Positions 45,299-53,630 of a stretch of DNA of 64,000 bases are shown piece after piece (positions within the stretch are counted from its first letter, which is position 1; each line of letters begins with the position of its first letter). This DNA comes from Crocinitomicaceae bacterium (GTDB taxonomy: Bacteria > Bacteroidota > Bacteroidia > Flavobacteriales_D > Crocinitomicaceae), in contig JAKVAQ010000004.1 of the NCBI GenBank assembly GCA_022447665.1, positions 1 to 64,000 of the forward strand, written 5' to 3'. Both the position numbers and the translations under genes were made by a program. The notes under the pieces are model-generated. The model worked only from the letters and a program-made list of their open reading frames with translations. It searched no databases and was not told where the DNA came from.

Positions 45299-47053
45299 TT
45301 ATGCGTTCATTAATTTAGTAGCCTGACCTGCCCAATCATCTCTTTCTGCTCTTCCAGGGAAGGATCCAGTGATTGAATCTAATAGATCGTATTCAGCTTT
45401 AGTCATTTTACTCACTTGCTCAAAATTGAAAATCCCTATCGAGTTAAGTGTTTCTTCCATCTTCGGCCCTACTCCAGTTATTCCTTTAAGGTCGCTCGCG
45501 TTATCCGCGCTTCCAGCTCCAATCTTTTCAATTAAACTAGATACCTTAGCAGAAGCCTCTACCGATGAGGCCTCAGCTGTAGGTTCATCTTTAACCTCCT
45601 CTGTTGGGGTAGTAGTTTGAACGTTTTCTTCTACTACAGGCTCAGTAACTACAGGCTCAACAGGCGTATTGTCATTACCTGGTACATCATCATTCTTGTA
45701 TGATTCCCCAGAAATTTTAACTATAGTCTTAAGCTCAGCAATAGGTAGCACAGGGAAGTATCTTGCGAACGCTAAATAGAACACGAAGAATAATCCGATT
45801 GTACCAATGAAAATTCCTATATCAGTCCAAGTTGGGTGGAACATTGTCCATGAAGATGGAAGGTAATCTCTATGAAGTGAGGTTACGATAATTACGAAAC
45901 GTTCGAACCACATACCAATGTTTACAACTATTGAAATGAAGAACGTAAATAATAAGCTTCTTCTCAATTTCTTAAACCACATTAACTGAGGTGAGATCAC
46001 GTTACATGTCATCATCGCAGCGTAAGACCACCAATAAGGTCCAGTTGCACGGTTAATAAAAGCGTATGACTCATATTCAACTCCTGAATACCAAGAAATG
46101 AAAAGCTCAGTTAAATATGCGACACCAACTATTGAACCTGTAACCATGATTACAATGTTCATGTATTCAATGTGCTTCGTGTGTAAATAAGCCTCTAATT
46201 TCAATCCTTTACGTACAATCAACATAATCGTTTGTACCATAGCAAATCCTGAGAATACCGCACCTGCAACGAAGTAAGGAGGGAAGATTGTTGTATGCCA
46301 CCCTGGGATTACCGAAGTTGCGAAGTCAAATGATACAATCGAGTGTACTGAGAATACTAGCGGTGTTGCTAAACCTGCTAATACAAGTGAAACAATTTCA
46401 AAACGATTCCAGTGCTTTGCTCTACCTGACCAACCGAATGATAAGATTGAGTACATTTTCTTTGATACAGGTTTCTTAGCTCTATCACGAATAGTCGCAA
46501 AATCAGGGAGAAGACCAATATACCAGAATACAAAACCTACAGATAAATACGTCGAGATCGCAAATACATCCCAAAGAAGTGGAGAGTTGAAGTTCACCCA
46601 CAGAGAACCAAATTGGTTTGGAATTGGCATTACCCAGTAACCTACCCATAAACGGCCCATGTGAATTAGCGGGAATAAACCTGCCATAAATACGGCGAAG
46701 ATTGTCATTGCTTCCGCAGCACGGTTAATTGCCATTCTCCATCTCTGACGGAATAATAATAGTACCGCAGAAATTAGTGTTCCGGCGTGACCAATACCTA
46801 CCCACCAAACGAAGTTGGTTATATCCCAAGCCCATTGAACTGTTTTGTTTAGACCCCAAGTACCAATACCTGTTCCTAATAAGTATAGGATACAACCGAT
46901 ACCATAAAGTCCTAATAGAAGGGCAATACCAAAGAGGATATACCATGCTCTTGGTGCTTTACCTTCGATAGAGCGACAAACGTCTTCCGTGATATCATGA
47001 TAGGTCCTGTGACCTAAAATCAGCGGCTCTCTTATTGCAGATTCCTTATGCAT
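45299..47053 (-). CDS. actC: ActC (NrfD-type) with C-terminal helix-hairpin-helix domain
   Basis: This is a 584-residue subunit. Residues about 1-470 are the NrfD/PsrC-like ten-helix menaquinol-binding membrane protein of alternative complex III (EPLILGHRTYHDITEDVCR, FVWWVGIGHAGTLISAVLLL, HMGRLWVGYWVMPIPNQFG). A Pro/Glu/Val/Thr-rich linker (about 470-510) leads to an extra cytosolic domain (about 518-584) with DLKGITGVGPKMEETLNSIG and the closing GRAERDDWAGQATKLMNA. That is the helix-hairpin-helix module also found fused to NuoE and ribosomal proteins. Most ActC proteins end after the membrane part. The extension may help assembly or RNA/protein contacts; its role is unknown. Confidence 0.92.
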   Translation of the reverse strand: MHKESAIREPLILGHRTYHDITEDVCRSIEGKAPRAWYILFGIALLLGLYGIGCILYLLGTGIGTWGLNKTVQWAWDITNFVWWVGIGHAGTLISAVLLLFRQRWRMAINRAAEAMTIFAVFMAGLFPLIHMGRLWVGYWVMPIPNQFGSLWVNFNSPLLWDVFAISTYLSVGFVFWYIGLLPDFATIRDRAKKPVSKKMYSILSFGWSGRAKHWNRFEIVSLVLAGLATPLVFSVHSIVSFDFATSVIPGWHTTIFPPYFVAGAVFSGFAMVQTIMLIVRKGLKLEAYLHTKHIEYMNIVIMVTGSIVGVAYLTELFISWYSGVEYESYAFINRATGPYWWSYAAMMTCNVISPQLMWFKKLRRSLLFTFFISIVVNIGMWFERFVIIVTSLHRDYLPSSWTMFHPTWTDIGIFIGTIGLFFVFYLAFARYFPVLPIAELKTIVKISGESYKNDDVPGNDNTPVEPVVTEPVVEENVQTTTPTEEVKDEPTAEASSVEASAKVSSLIEKIGAGSADNASDLKGITGVGPKMEETLNSIGIFNFEQVSKMTKAEYDLLDSITGSFPGRAERDDWAGQATKLMNA

Positions 47054-47085
47054 TCTTGTGCAGTTTAGATTTGTTTTTTAATATT

Positions 47086-50000
47086 TTAATGTCCTTCTCC
47101 GTGTGAATCCCCTTCTTTATGTGCGTGTTCATCACCATGCTCTTCACCTTCGTGCCCTTCTCCGTGATCTCCTCCATGTCCACCATGGTGCTCCACTTGT
47201 GCAGCAGCTAAAGCCTCATTTTTATGGTTACGAACTTTTACTTGATACCAAATGTTCGGCTTAATACCTACTTCTTCAAGTACTTGGTAAGCTCTATCGC
47301 TTTCTGATGCTGCCTTAATTGCTGAATTATCATCGTTCCAATCTCCCATGATAATAGCGTTAGTAGGACAAACATCAGCACAAGCTGTGGTAACCTCTCC
47401 ATCCATTACTGGTCTATCAGCTTTCTTAGCAGCTAATTTTCCGCTTTGAATTCTTTGTACACACATTGAACATTTCTCCATAACCCCTCTTGTTCTAACT
47501 ACAACATCTGGGTTTAGTACCATACGTCCTAAGTCATCCTGAGACGGGTTAACGTTTTCAAATTTTCTATATGAAGGATAGTTAAACCAGTTAAAACGAC
47601 GCACTTTGTAAGGACAGTTATTAGCACAATATCTAGTACCAATACATCTGTTATACGTCATTTGGTTAAGACCTTCATTTGAATGTGTCGTTGCAGCCAC
47701 AGGACAAACTGTCTCACATGGAGCATGGTTACAGTGGTGACACATCATTGGCATATGAACAACTTTTGGATTTTGCGATGGAATCTCAGAATCATCAAAG
47801 TTGAATTTATCTTCGTCTCTTGTACCTACAGTTAATTCTGTATCTGCAGCATAATATCTATCCAGACGTAACCAGTGCATTTCTCTTGATCTTCTCACTT
47901 CGTCTCTACCAACAACTGGTACGTTATTTTCAGACTGACAAGCAATCAAACAAGATCCACATCCAATACAGCTGTTAAGGTCAATTGACATTCCCCAACG
48001 GTGTCCTACCTTTTCAACTGGATGCTCATCCCATAGGTTAAATTCTGTAACTGGTTTCTCATCATGATTCCATCCTGAATGTAAAACATGCTGATGGTTG
48101 TATGCTGATTTACCTTTAGTCTTATAAATCTCTAATGTTGTTTCCTTAACAATAGAGTTTCTCGCCATTACTGTAGAATGCGTTTGAGTACAAGCTAATG
48201 TATATGTTCCTTCTGATTTCGAAACAGCAACATCGTATGCATCTCCTTCACCATTGTTAATTAGAGCAAATCCGTTTGCTCCTATTACAGTTTTAGCATC
48301 GTTTTTACCGAACTCGTCGATTTGATAAGCGGCCTTACCAATTTTTTCTCCATTCGCCCCTCTACCATATCCTAGTGCGATACCAATTGTACCTGGCATT
48401 TGTCCTGGTTGTGCAAATACAGGAAGTGTAAGTGACTTTTCTCCAACCGACACTGTTGCAAGATTTGATTCACTTCTTTGACCAACCTCAGTTGCATAAC
48501 CATTAGCCTCCATATCTGATGGCGCCATAGTTATGTAGTTATCCCACGTTACTTTTGAAATTGGGTCTGGCATTTCTTGTAACCAAGGATTATTTGCCTG
48601 AACACCAACTCCAATACCTGCCTTTTGATAAAGAGAAAGCTCCCATGATCCTGCAGAGATTGACGCAATATCTTTAGCCGCAGCTGAAGTATTACCAGAA
48701 AATGCCATTGGCACTGCAGGAACAACTTCTGTTTTAGCAGTAGAATAATGCACAGCATCATTCCAATAATCTTCGAAGTTTGAGAATGCAGTTTGACCTG
48801 GGTAACCCCATTTCTCCCAAACCATTCTAATGTAATCGTAATAATTCTTAGAATCTTTTCCAACATGCTCTGCCATTCCAGCCCAAACCATTAAAGATTC
48901 TGCCGCAGGACGTGTATCATGTAAAGGACGAATAGTTGGTTGCGCTATCGCATAGTGACTATTCTTAGGGCAGAAATCCTCCCATGATTCTAATGTATGG
49001 CTTGCAGGTGCATTGTATTCACAGTTAGCTCCAGTTTCGTCTGCGTACATTGACATTGAAACAGAAAGTTCTGCTTTCGCTAAGCCTGCTTTAAATTCCT
49101 CTCCTCTAGGGTGAGAATAAACTGGGTTACAGTCCCAAGTTAATATAGCTCCAATTTTACCTGCACTTAAGTCAGTAATTAAAGCTTCCATTTTTTCATC
49201 TTCTGACTGATATAAGTTAATCGGATCAGAAAGATTGATTGGTCCTGTGTAATTATTTAAAGCGTTATTAATTGAGTTAACAACAACTTGAATTGACTTT
49301 CTATTTGAACCTGCAACTACTAATGAGCTTCCTTTTGCAGCTTTCAACTCATCAGCTGCCATTTTGATTTGCTCAACAACCACTTCGTTTAATGATGATG
49401 TATCAACACCAGAAAGCGCAGATCCAGTTACTTCTTTATGTAACAATGCCAATACCGCTCCTTGTTGAGAAGGCTTGATCATTCCACGGACATCCGCATT
49501 TGATCCTGTGATTGACATATTTGTTTCGAATTGGAAGTGTCTTGACATCCACTCGCCATCCGGGTTTCTTCGTTCTAAATATTGACCTGTAAACTGTGTA
49601 GGTAATAACCAAGAGTTCAAGAAATCAGCCGCTACTGAAACAATTACTTTTGCTTTAGAGAAATCGTAATCAGGTATTATATTCTGACCGAATGACTCTT
49701 TGTTAGCAGCTCTCATTCCGCTGTAAGAAACAGCATCGTACTGAACATGTTGAACTAAACTATTATCTACTGGCTCTTCAATATTCGGCATTACAGCAGC
49801 TCCTTCTTCTCCATTTGCATCTACCCGCATTTCTTCGCCAGCAACATCAACTGGAGCAGCCACCATGTCCATTGTAGATTCTTCACCAGTTAATGAAGAT
49901 TTGAATTCCTCAATCACCGATAAAGTAGATGGAGAAATTACCGTATTAGAAAGAAGAACAACTTTCTTTCCTTTTCCAACAATTGATTTTAGTTTGCTCG

Positions 50001-50502
50001 AAATAGCACCATCAACAGTTTCCCAAGACTCATCTTGTCCAGCAACCATTGGATTTGTTAAACGCTCGCCATCGTAAAGGCCTAAAACAGAACCTGCGAT
50101 TTGAGGATTAACAGCACCTTTAGTAATACCTCTGTCTTTGTTACCTTTTATATGTATTGGTCTACCTTCTCTTGACTTAACAAGAATACTTGCGTATGAT
50201 GTTCCGTCATAATAAGTAGATGCATACCAGTTTGGAATACCTGGGTATACTTCCTCCGGCTTAACAGCATAAGGCACTGCCTTTACTACAGGCGATTCAC
50301 ACGATGCGATTGTCGCAGCTGCAACGCTAAATCCTAAAAACTTTAGGAAATCTCTACGCGCTGTAGAAGCCTCTTGAACTTTTGAATCACTCAAAAATTC
50401 GTCAACACTTAATTCCTCTGCAAATTCTTTCTTTTGAAGCTCTTCAAACTCCGGTGTAGAATTTAATTCGTCGAGTCCTTTCCAGTATTTTGTTGTTCCC
50501 AT
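47086..50502 (-). CDS. actB: alternative complex III iron-sulfur subunit ActB
   Basis: This 1138-residue periplasmic subunit has a twin-arginine-like motif TARRDFLKFLGF near residue 50. A molybdopterin-oxidoreductase-like domain (about 80-850) is thought to have lost its cofactor in this family. A ferredoxin-like domain (about 880-1080) follows, with four cluster motifs: CIGCGSCLIACQSENNVP, CHHCNHAPCETVCP, CIGTRYCANNCP, and CSMC paired with CADVCP. They form three 4Fe-4S and one 3Fe-4S wire in the known structure. The last 35 residues are extremely His/Glu/Gly-rich (HHGGHGGDHGEGHEGEEHGD). It lies between actA and actC. Confidence 0.94.
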   Translation of the reverse strand: MGTTKYWKGLDELNSTPEFEELQKKEFAEELSVDEFLSDSKVQEASTARRDFLKFLGFSVAAATIASCESPVVKAVPYAVKPEEVYPGIPNWYASTYYDGTSYASILVKSREGRPIHIKGNKDRGITKGAVNPQIAGSVLGLYDGERLTNPMVAGQDESWETVDGAISSKLKSIVGKGKKVVLLSNTVISPSTLSVIEEFKSSLTGEESTMDMVAAPVDVAGEEMRVDANGEEGAAVMPNIEEPVDNSLVQHVQYDAVSYSGMRAANKESFGQNIIPDYDFSKAKVIVSVAADFLNSWLLPTQFTGQYLERRNPDGEWMSRHFQFETNMSITGSNADVRGMIKPSQQGAVLALLHKEVTGSALSGVDTSSLNEVVVEQIKMAADELKAAKGSSLVVAGSNRKSIQVVVNSINNALNNYTGPINLSDPINLYQSEDEKMEALITDLSAGKIGAILTWDCNPVYSHPRGEEFKAGLAKAELSVSMSMYADETGANCEYNAPASHTLESWEDFCPKNSHYAIAQPTIRPLHDTRPAAESLMVWAGMAEHVGKDSKNYYDYIRMVWEKWGYPGQTAFSNFEDYWNDAVHYSTAKTEVVPAVPMAFSGNTSAAAKDIASISAGSWELSLYQKAGIGVGVQANNPWLQEMPDPISKVTWDNYITMAPSDMEANGYATEVGQRSESNLATVSVGEKSLTLPVFAQPGQMPGTIGIALGYGRGANGEKIGKAAYQIDEFGKNDAKTVIGANGFALINNGEGDAYDVAVSKSEGTYTLACTQTHSTVMARNSIVKETTLEIYKTKGKSAYNHQHVLHSGWNHDEKPVTEFNLWDEHPVEKVGHRWGMSIDLNSCIGCGSCLIACQSENNVPVVGRDEVRRSREMHWLRLDRYYAADTELTVGTRDEDKFNFDDSEIPSQNPKVVHMPMMCHHCNHAPCETVCPVAATTHSNEGLNQMTYNRCIGTRYCANNCPYKVRRFNWFNYPSYRKFENVNPSQDDLGRMVLNPDVVVRTRGVMEKCSMCVQRIQSGKLAAKKADRPVMDGEVTTACADVCPTNAIIMGDWNDDNSAIKAASESDRAYQVLEEVGIKPNIWYQVKVRNHKNEALAAAQVEHHGGHGGDHGEGHEGEEHGDEHAHKEGDSHGEGH

Positions 50503-50527
50503 ATCTTAAAGAAGTCTCTTTGTAATA

Positions 50528-51892
50528 TTAATAGTGGCACTTAGCACACTCTAAACCACCTAATTCCGCTACTGTTACCATGTCATCCTCTAAGTAGCGC
50601 TCGTAAGTTGTTCTATCTTTTAATAATCTTTCGTGGATCATGTTGTAGTAGCTTCCTTCAGGAGCGCTAGCTAAATCCACACTTGATGCACGGTGACATT
50701 CAATACACCAACCCATTGTTAACGTAGGCTTTGTGAATTTTACTTTGTTCTCATCGTAATCTTCATCTGTTACTCCAACATTGTTAAGATCTTCTGTAGT
50801 CATTACACGACCAACAGTTTCTTTTTTCATGTTACCGTGGCATTGTTTACAGTCAATTCCACCAACCTCAACGTGTTGTGAGTGATTGAAATAAACGTGA
50901 TCTGGTAAGTTGTGAACTTTTACCCATTTGATTGGCTTAGTCTCACCTGAATAAGAATTTGTAGTTGCGTCGTAACCAGCAGCTTCATGAATTTTTGCAA
51001 TTTCAGCTGTACCAGCTTCATTTTGCCCTTCATGCACCACGCGGTGACAGTTCATACAAACGTTCACTGTAGGAATAGTAGCATGTTTCGATTTAGTAAC
51101 TGCGTTGTGACAATATTTACAATCAATTCCCATTTCACCAGCATGAAGCTCATGCGAGTATGCAATTGGCTGCTCTGGCTTGTAGTCCTCGAAAACACCT
51201 ATTTGTGCTAGGTCCTTCATCCCCAAGGCCAACAATAAGATAACCGTAAAAACAGTCGCAATTCCAACAAAACCTCTGTTCTTCCAAGCCCATTTTCTTG
51301 CTGACTGAAATACTGAAGCATCCTCTTCAACAACTTCTCCAGCTTGTTTTCTTTGCAATGACTGTAATTGACTTCTAACACCACCTACAGCACCAATCAC
51401 CAATAGAAGAACACCTCCTAAAATCCACCAGAAAGTAGATGAAGTTTCTTCTTTAACCCCTCCGGAAGGCACAGGACCACCTGTTGGTGGCGGTGTAGCC
51501 TCTTTTGGCGCATAAGCTTCGATGTAAGCAAAGATGTGATCAATTTCATCGTTGTTTACCGCCTGCGCTGTCATCACTGACTTGCCCCAATCATTAAAAA
51601 GTTGGTTTGCGTAAGGATCGCCTGCTGCGATTACCGATTGAGAATTTTTAACCCAAGCATAAAAGTTCTCTTCCGATGAATTATCAATCCAACGCTGTCT
51701 TGCCCCTTTAAGAGCAGGACCCGTCATATTTTTATCCGGGAAGTGACATGCAGCACAATTTGCTTTGAACAAGCCTTCTCCTTTAGCAGGATCGCCTTGA
51801 GCATTTGAAGATGACGAAATCGCTACAACAGCGATTAAACCTAAGGTCAACTTCATGAATCTTTTGATCAGGGATTCATTTAATATTTTCAT
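50528..51892 (-). CDS. actA: alternative complex III multiheme cytochrome ActA, with extra N-terminal cytochrome c
   Basis: This 454-residue protein begins with a signal peptide (cleavage after SSSSNAQ) and a class I cytochrome c domain (about 33-130) with CAACH. A Pro-rich linker and a membrane helix (about 155-175) follow, then the usual ActA part with a second helix (about 205-225) and five heme motifs: CKYCH, CMNCH, CKQCH, CIECH and CAKCH. Standard ActA is pentaheme, so this form carries six hemes through an N-terminal fusion. It is the first gene of the operon, behind a clear promoter at 51945-51972. A second Met at residue 13 is a possible start. Confidence 0.93.
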   Translation of the reverse strand: MKILNESLIKRFMKLTLGLIAVVAISSSSNAQGDPAKGEGLFKANCAACHFPDKNMTGPALKGARQRWIDNSSEENFYAWVKNSQSVIAAGDPYANQLFNDWGKSVMTAQAVNNDEIDHIFAYIEAYAPKEATPPPTGGPVPSGGVKEETSSTFWWILGGVLLLVIGAVGGVRSQLQSLQRKQAGEVVEEDASVFQSARKWAWKNRGFVGIATVFTVILLLALGMKDLAQIGVFEDYKPEQPIAYSHELHAGEMGIDCKYCHNAVTKSKHATIPTVNVCMNCHRVVHEGQNEAGTAEIAKIHEAAGYDATTNSYSGETKPIKWVKVHNLPDHVYFNHSQHVEVGGIDCKQCHGNMKKETVGRVMTTEDLNNVGVTDEDYDENKVKFTKPTLTMGWCIECHRASSVDLASAPEGSYYNMIHERLLKDRTTYERYLEDDMVTVAELGGLECAKCHY

Positions 51893-51944
51893 TGCCAGTT
51901 TTTTAACGTTAAGTGCACATTTTTCACGCGCAATACATCAAATG

Positions 51945-51972
51945 CAAAATTAGTAGAAACTCGTTGTTTCAA
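51945..51972 (-). promoter_or_regulatory. promoter of the actABCDEF-cox operon
   Basis: On the minus strand a -33 TTG (51972-51970) is followed after 17 bases by a perfect -7 box TAATTTTG (51952-51945). This gives a leader of about 50 bases before actA. A second TTG 22 bases upstream of the -7 box is an alternative -33. Confidence 0.65.
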
Positions 51973-52107
51973 CTCAATTCTCTGGCTAATTGTAGGGTTT
52001 TAGGCCTAATTTAAATCTATTCTAAATAAGCAGTTAATAAATTAGACCCAGCAAATAATTCTAGAAAACGTTTTAATGATGGATCAAAAAAATGTTTGGA
52101 ATAAAAA

Positions 52108-52140
52108 TTGGTGTCGCAGTTACAAGAACAACTATATTTG
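52108..52140 (+). promoter_or_regulatory. promoter of the SPOR-domain gene
   Basis: A TTG (52108-52110) precedes, by 22 bases, a perfect -7 box TATATTTG (52133-52140). Transcription would start about ten bases before ATG 52156. It lies back-to-back with the act operon promoter. Confidence 0.6.
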
Positions 52141-52155
52141 CTTAAAGTTTTGAAA

Positions 52156-52668
52156 ATGAAGATTCTTTTCGGTTTTACCCTTGTTTTTCTAGGTGCAATT
52201 GGCTACAGTCAAGATGGTGGCTGGCTCACATTACCCAAATCAAACGACAGTATTTCAATTTTAGAAAAGCAAGAATTAGACTTTAACGATCCTAATGGTA
52301 AAGTTGTAGTTACCGGGGGAGAAAAACTTAAAACTTTAGAAGAGTTTGTTCGCACTGGAGAAGAAACAGTTGAAGGAGTGAAAATGGATGGTTTTCGCGT
52401 CTTAATCTTCTTTGATCAAAACAAATCAGAGTCAGAAAGTCAAAAAGCAAGATTTCTTTCGAGATATCCAGATCATAAAGCTTATGTAGATTATTTAGCT
52501 CCTAATTATAGAGTCCGCGTTGGTAACTTCAGAACCAAACTCGAAGCGGAAGCCTTAAAGGCAGAAATTATAGGAATGTTCCCTACAGCTATTGTAATTT
52601 CAGATAAAATTCAACTACCTCAATTACCACTTAAAATTGCGCCTATCAATGGCGATGGTAATCAATAA
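52156..52668 (+). CDS. secreted SPOR-domain protein
   Basis: This 170-residue protein has the signal peptide MKILFGFTLVFLGAIGYSQ. The C-terminal half (about 85-155) is a SPOR-like domain, MDGFRVLIFFDQNKSESESQ followed by YLAPNYRVRVGNFRTKLEAE and MFPTAIVISDKI. SPOR domains bind denuded glycan strands of septal peptidoglycan; this one lacks other domains. ATG 52156 is chosen because it starts the signal peptide directly behind a promoter. It converges on the YD-repeat-like gene with a 7-base overlap. Confidence 0.85.
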   Translation: MKILFGFTLVFLGAIGYSQDGGWLTLPKSNDSISILEKQELDFNDPNGKVVVTGGEKLKTLEEFVRTGEETVEGVKMDGFRVLIFFDQNKSESESQKARFLSRYPDHKAYVDYLAPNYRVRVGNFRTKLEAEALKAEIIGMFPTAIVISDKIQLPQLPLKIAPINGDGNQ

Positions 52669-53555
52669 TAGAAATCTACATCTTTGAATTGCAGGATCAT
52701 CATGAAATTTGTTGCATGATCCCTTGTGATAATAGCGGAAAGTAATAAGGTTTGTCTTTCATAAACTATCTGATATTCCGTTATCCAAGAACCATTTCGG
52801 TAATATTTAACCGCTTGTAAATTACCAATTTCGTCGTATTCATACTCCCAACGAGAAACGTTCTTTTTTGTTAATGTTACTTCCTCTTGTTTTCCAGAAA
52901 TACGCCCTTTTGCATCATACGAATAACGAACTTTAGAATTGCCTGATCCATTTCTTAATTTTCCCTCTTGTTTCGTTAATTGTCCATCCCACGTATGATA
53001 ATAGAACTCTGTTTTATATTCAAAACCTGCGTTGTTATAATACACTTTTTTATATGTAGAATCTGAATAATCTAAATACGAAAATTTTTCCGTTGTAATA
53101 ATGTAAGACTCATCCAAATCAAAGTTCATTTTATCAGAATTTTTATTGGAATCTCTTCGATACTCCTGCTCAACAATTCTACCCTTTTCATCATATTTAA
53201 AAGTATAGGAGTGAAAGCCATATTGATCAGATTGACGTTTCAACGACAAAAGGTTTTTTTCGTTGTATTCATACGTTACTACTATGGTGTCTTCGAAGGC
53301 CGTTTTGTACTCTCTGATCAAACGTCCTTCTTTATCAAAGTCATAGACATATATATCTGAATTCGGTCGGATTTGATCAAGAGTAGCCTTCGTTGAATAG
53401 TTTCCTTTAATAGACCTAATTCTATTTTTCGCTATGAACTCAGTATTGAAGAAGGGTTTCTCTTCGAAAACTTGACCCATAGTGTTATCTAGCATCTGAC
53501 CAAAAACAGACCCTGCAACACATAAAATGAGTATGAATAAAATTTTCACCTTCAC
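52662..53555 (-). CDS. secreted YD-repeat-like protein
   Basis: This 297-residue protein has an N-terminal signal peptide (ILFILILCVAGSVFGQ). It is made of successive two-strand units with YDEKGRIVEQEY, YDAKGRISGKQEE and YDEIGNLQAVKYYRNGSW, the pattern of short RHS/YD-type repeats common in Bacteroidota envelope proteins. The specific function is unknown. Two in-frame GTG codons (53555 and 53549) could start it; the second gives the cleaner signal peptide. A -7 box TAATTTTG lies just upstream. No toxin or immunity neighbour is present, so this is not a polymorphic-toxin RHS protein. Confidence 0.75.
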   Translation of the reverse strand: MKVKILFILILCVAGSVFGQMLDNTMGQVFEEKPFFNTEFIAKNRIRSIKGNYSTKATLDQIRPNSDIYVYDFDKEGRLIREYKTAFEDTIVVTYEYNEKNLLSLKRQSDQYGFHSYTFKYDEKGRIVEQEYRRDSNKNSDKMNFDLDESYIITTEKFSYLDYSDSTYKKVYYNNAGFEYKTEFYYHTWDGQLTKQEGKLRNGSGNSKVRYSYDAKGRISGKQEEVTLTKKNVSRWEYEYDEIGNLQAVKYYRNGSWITEYQIVYERQTLLLSAIITRDHATNFMMILQFKDVDFYY

Positions 53556-53565
53556 AAAACAACAA

Positions 53566-53600
53566 CAAAATTAAACCTCAACAATGTAAATGAAATCAAA
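53566..53600 (-). promoter_or_regulatory. promoter of the YD-repeat-like gene
   Basis: On the minus strand TTTG (53600-53597) is followed after 23 bases by a perfect -7 box TAATTTTG (53573-53566). The leader would be very short, which favours the second GTG (53549) as start codon. Confidence 0.5.
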
Positions 53601-53630
53601 ATTATAAACGCCAAAATGCTAAAAAGTAAC

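Noticed and set aside
52662-53555. RHS polymorphic toxin
   Set aside because: Only a few YD-like units, no toxin C-terminus, no immunity gene and a simple signal peptide.
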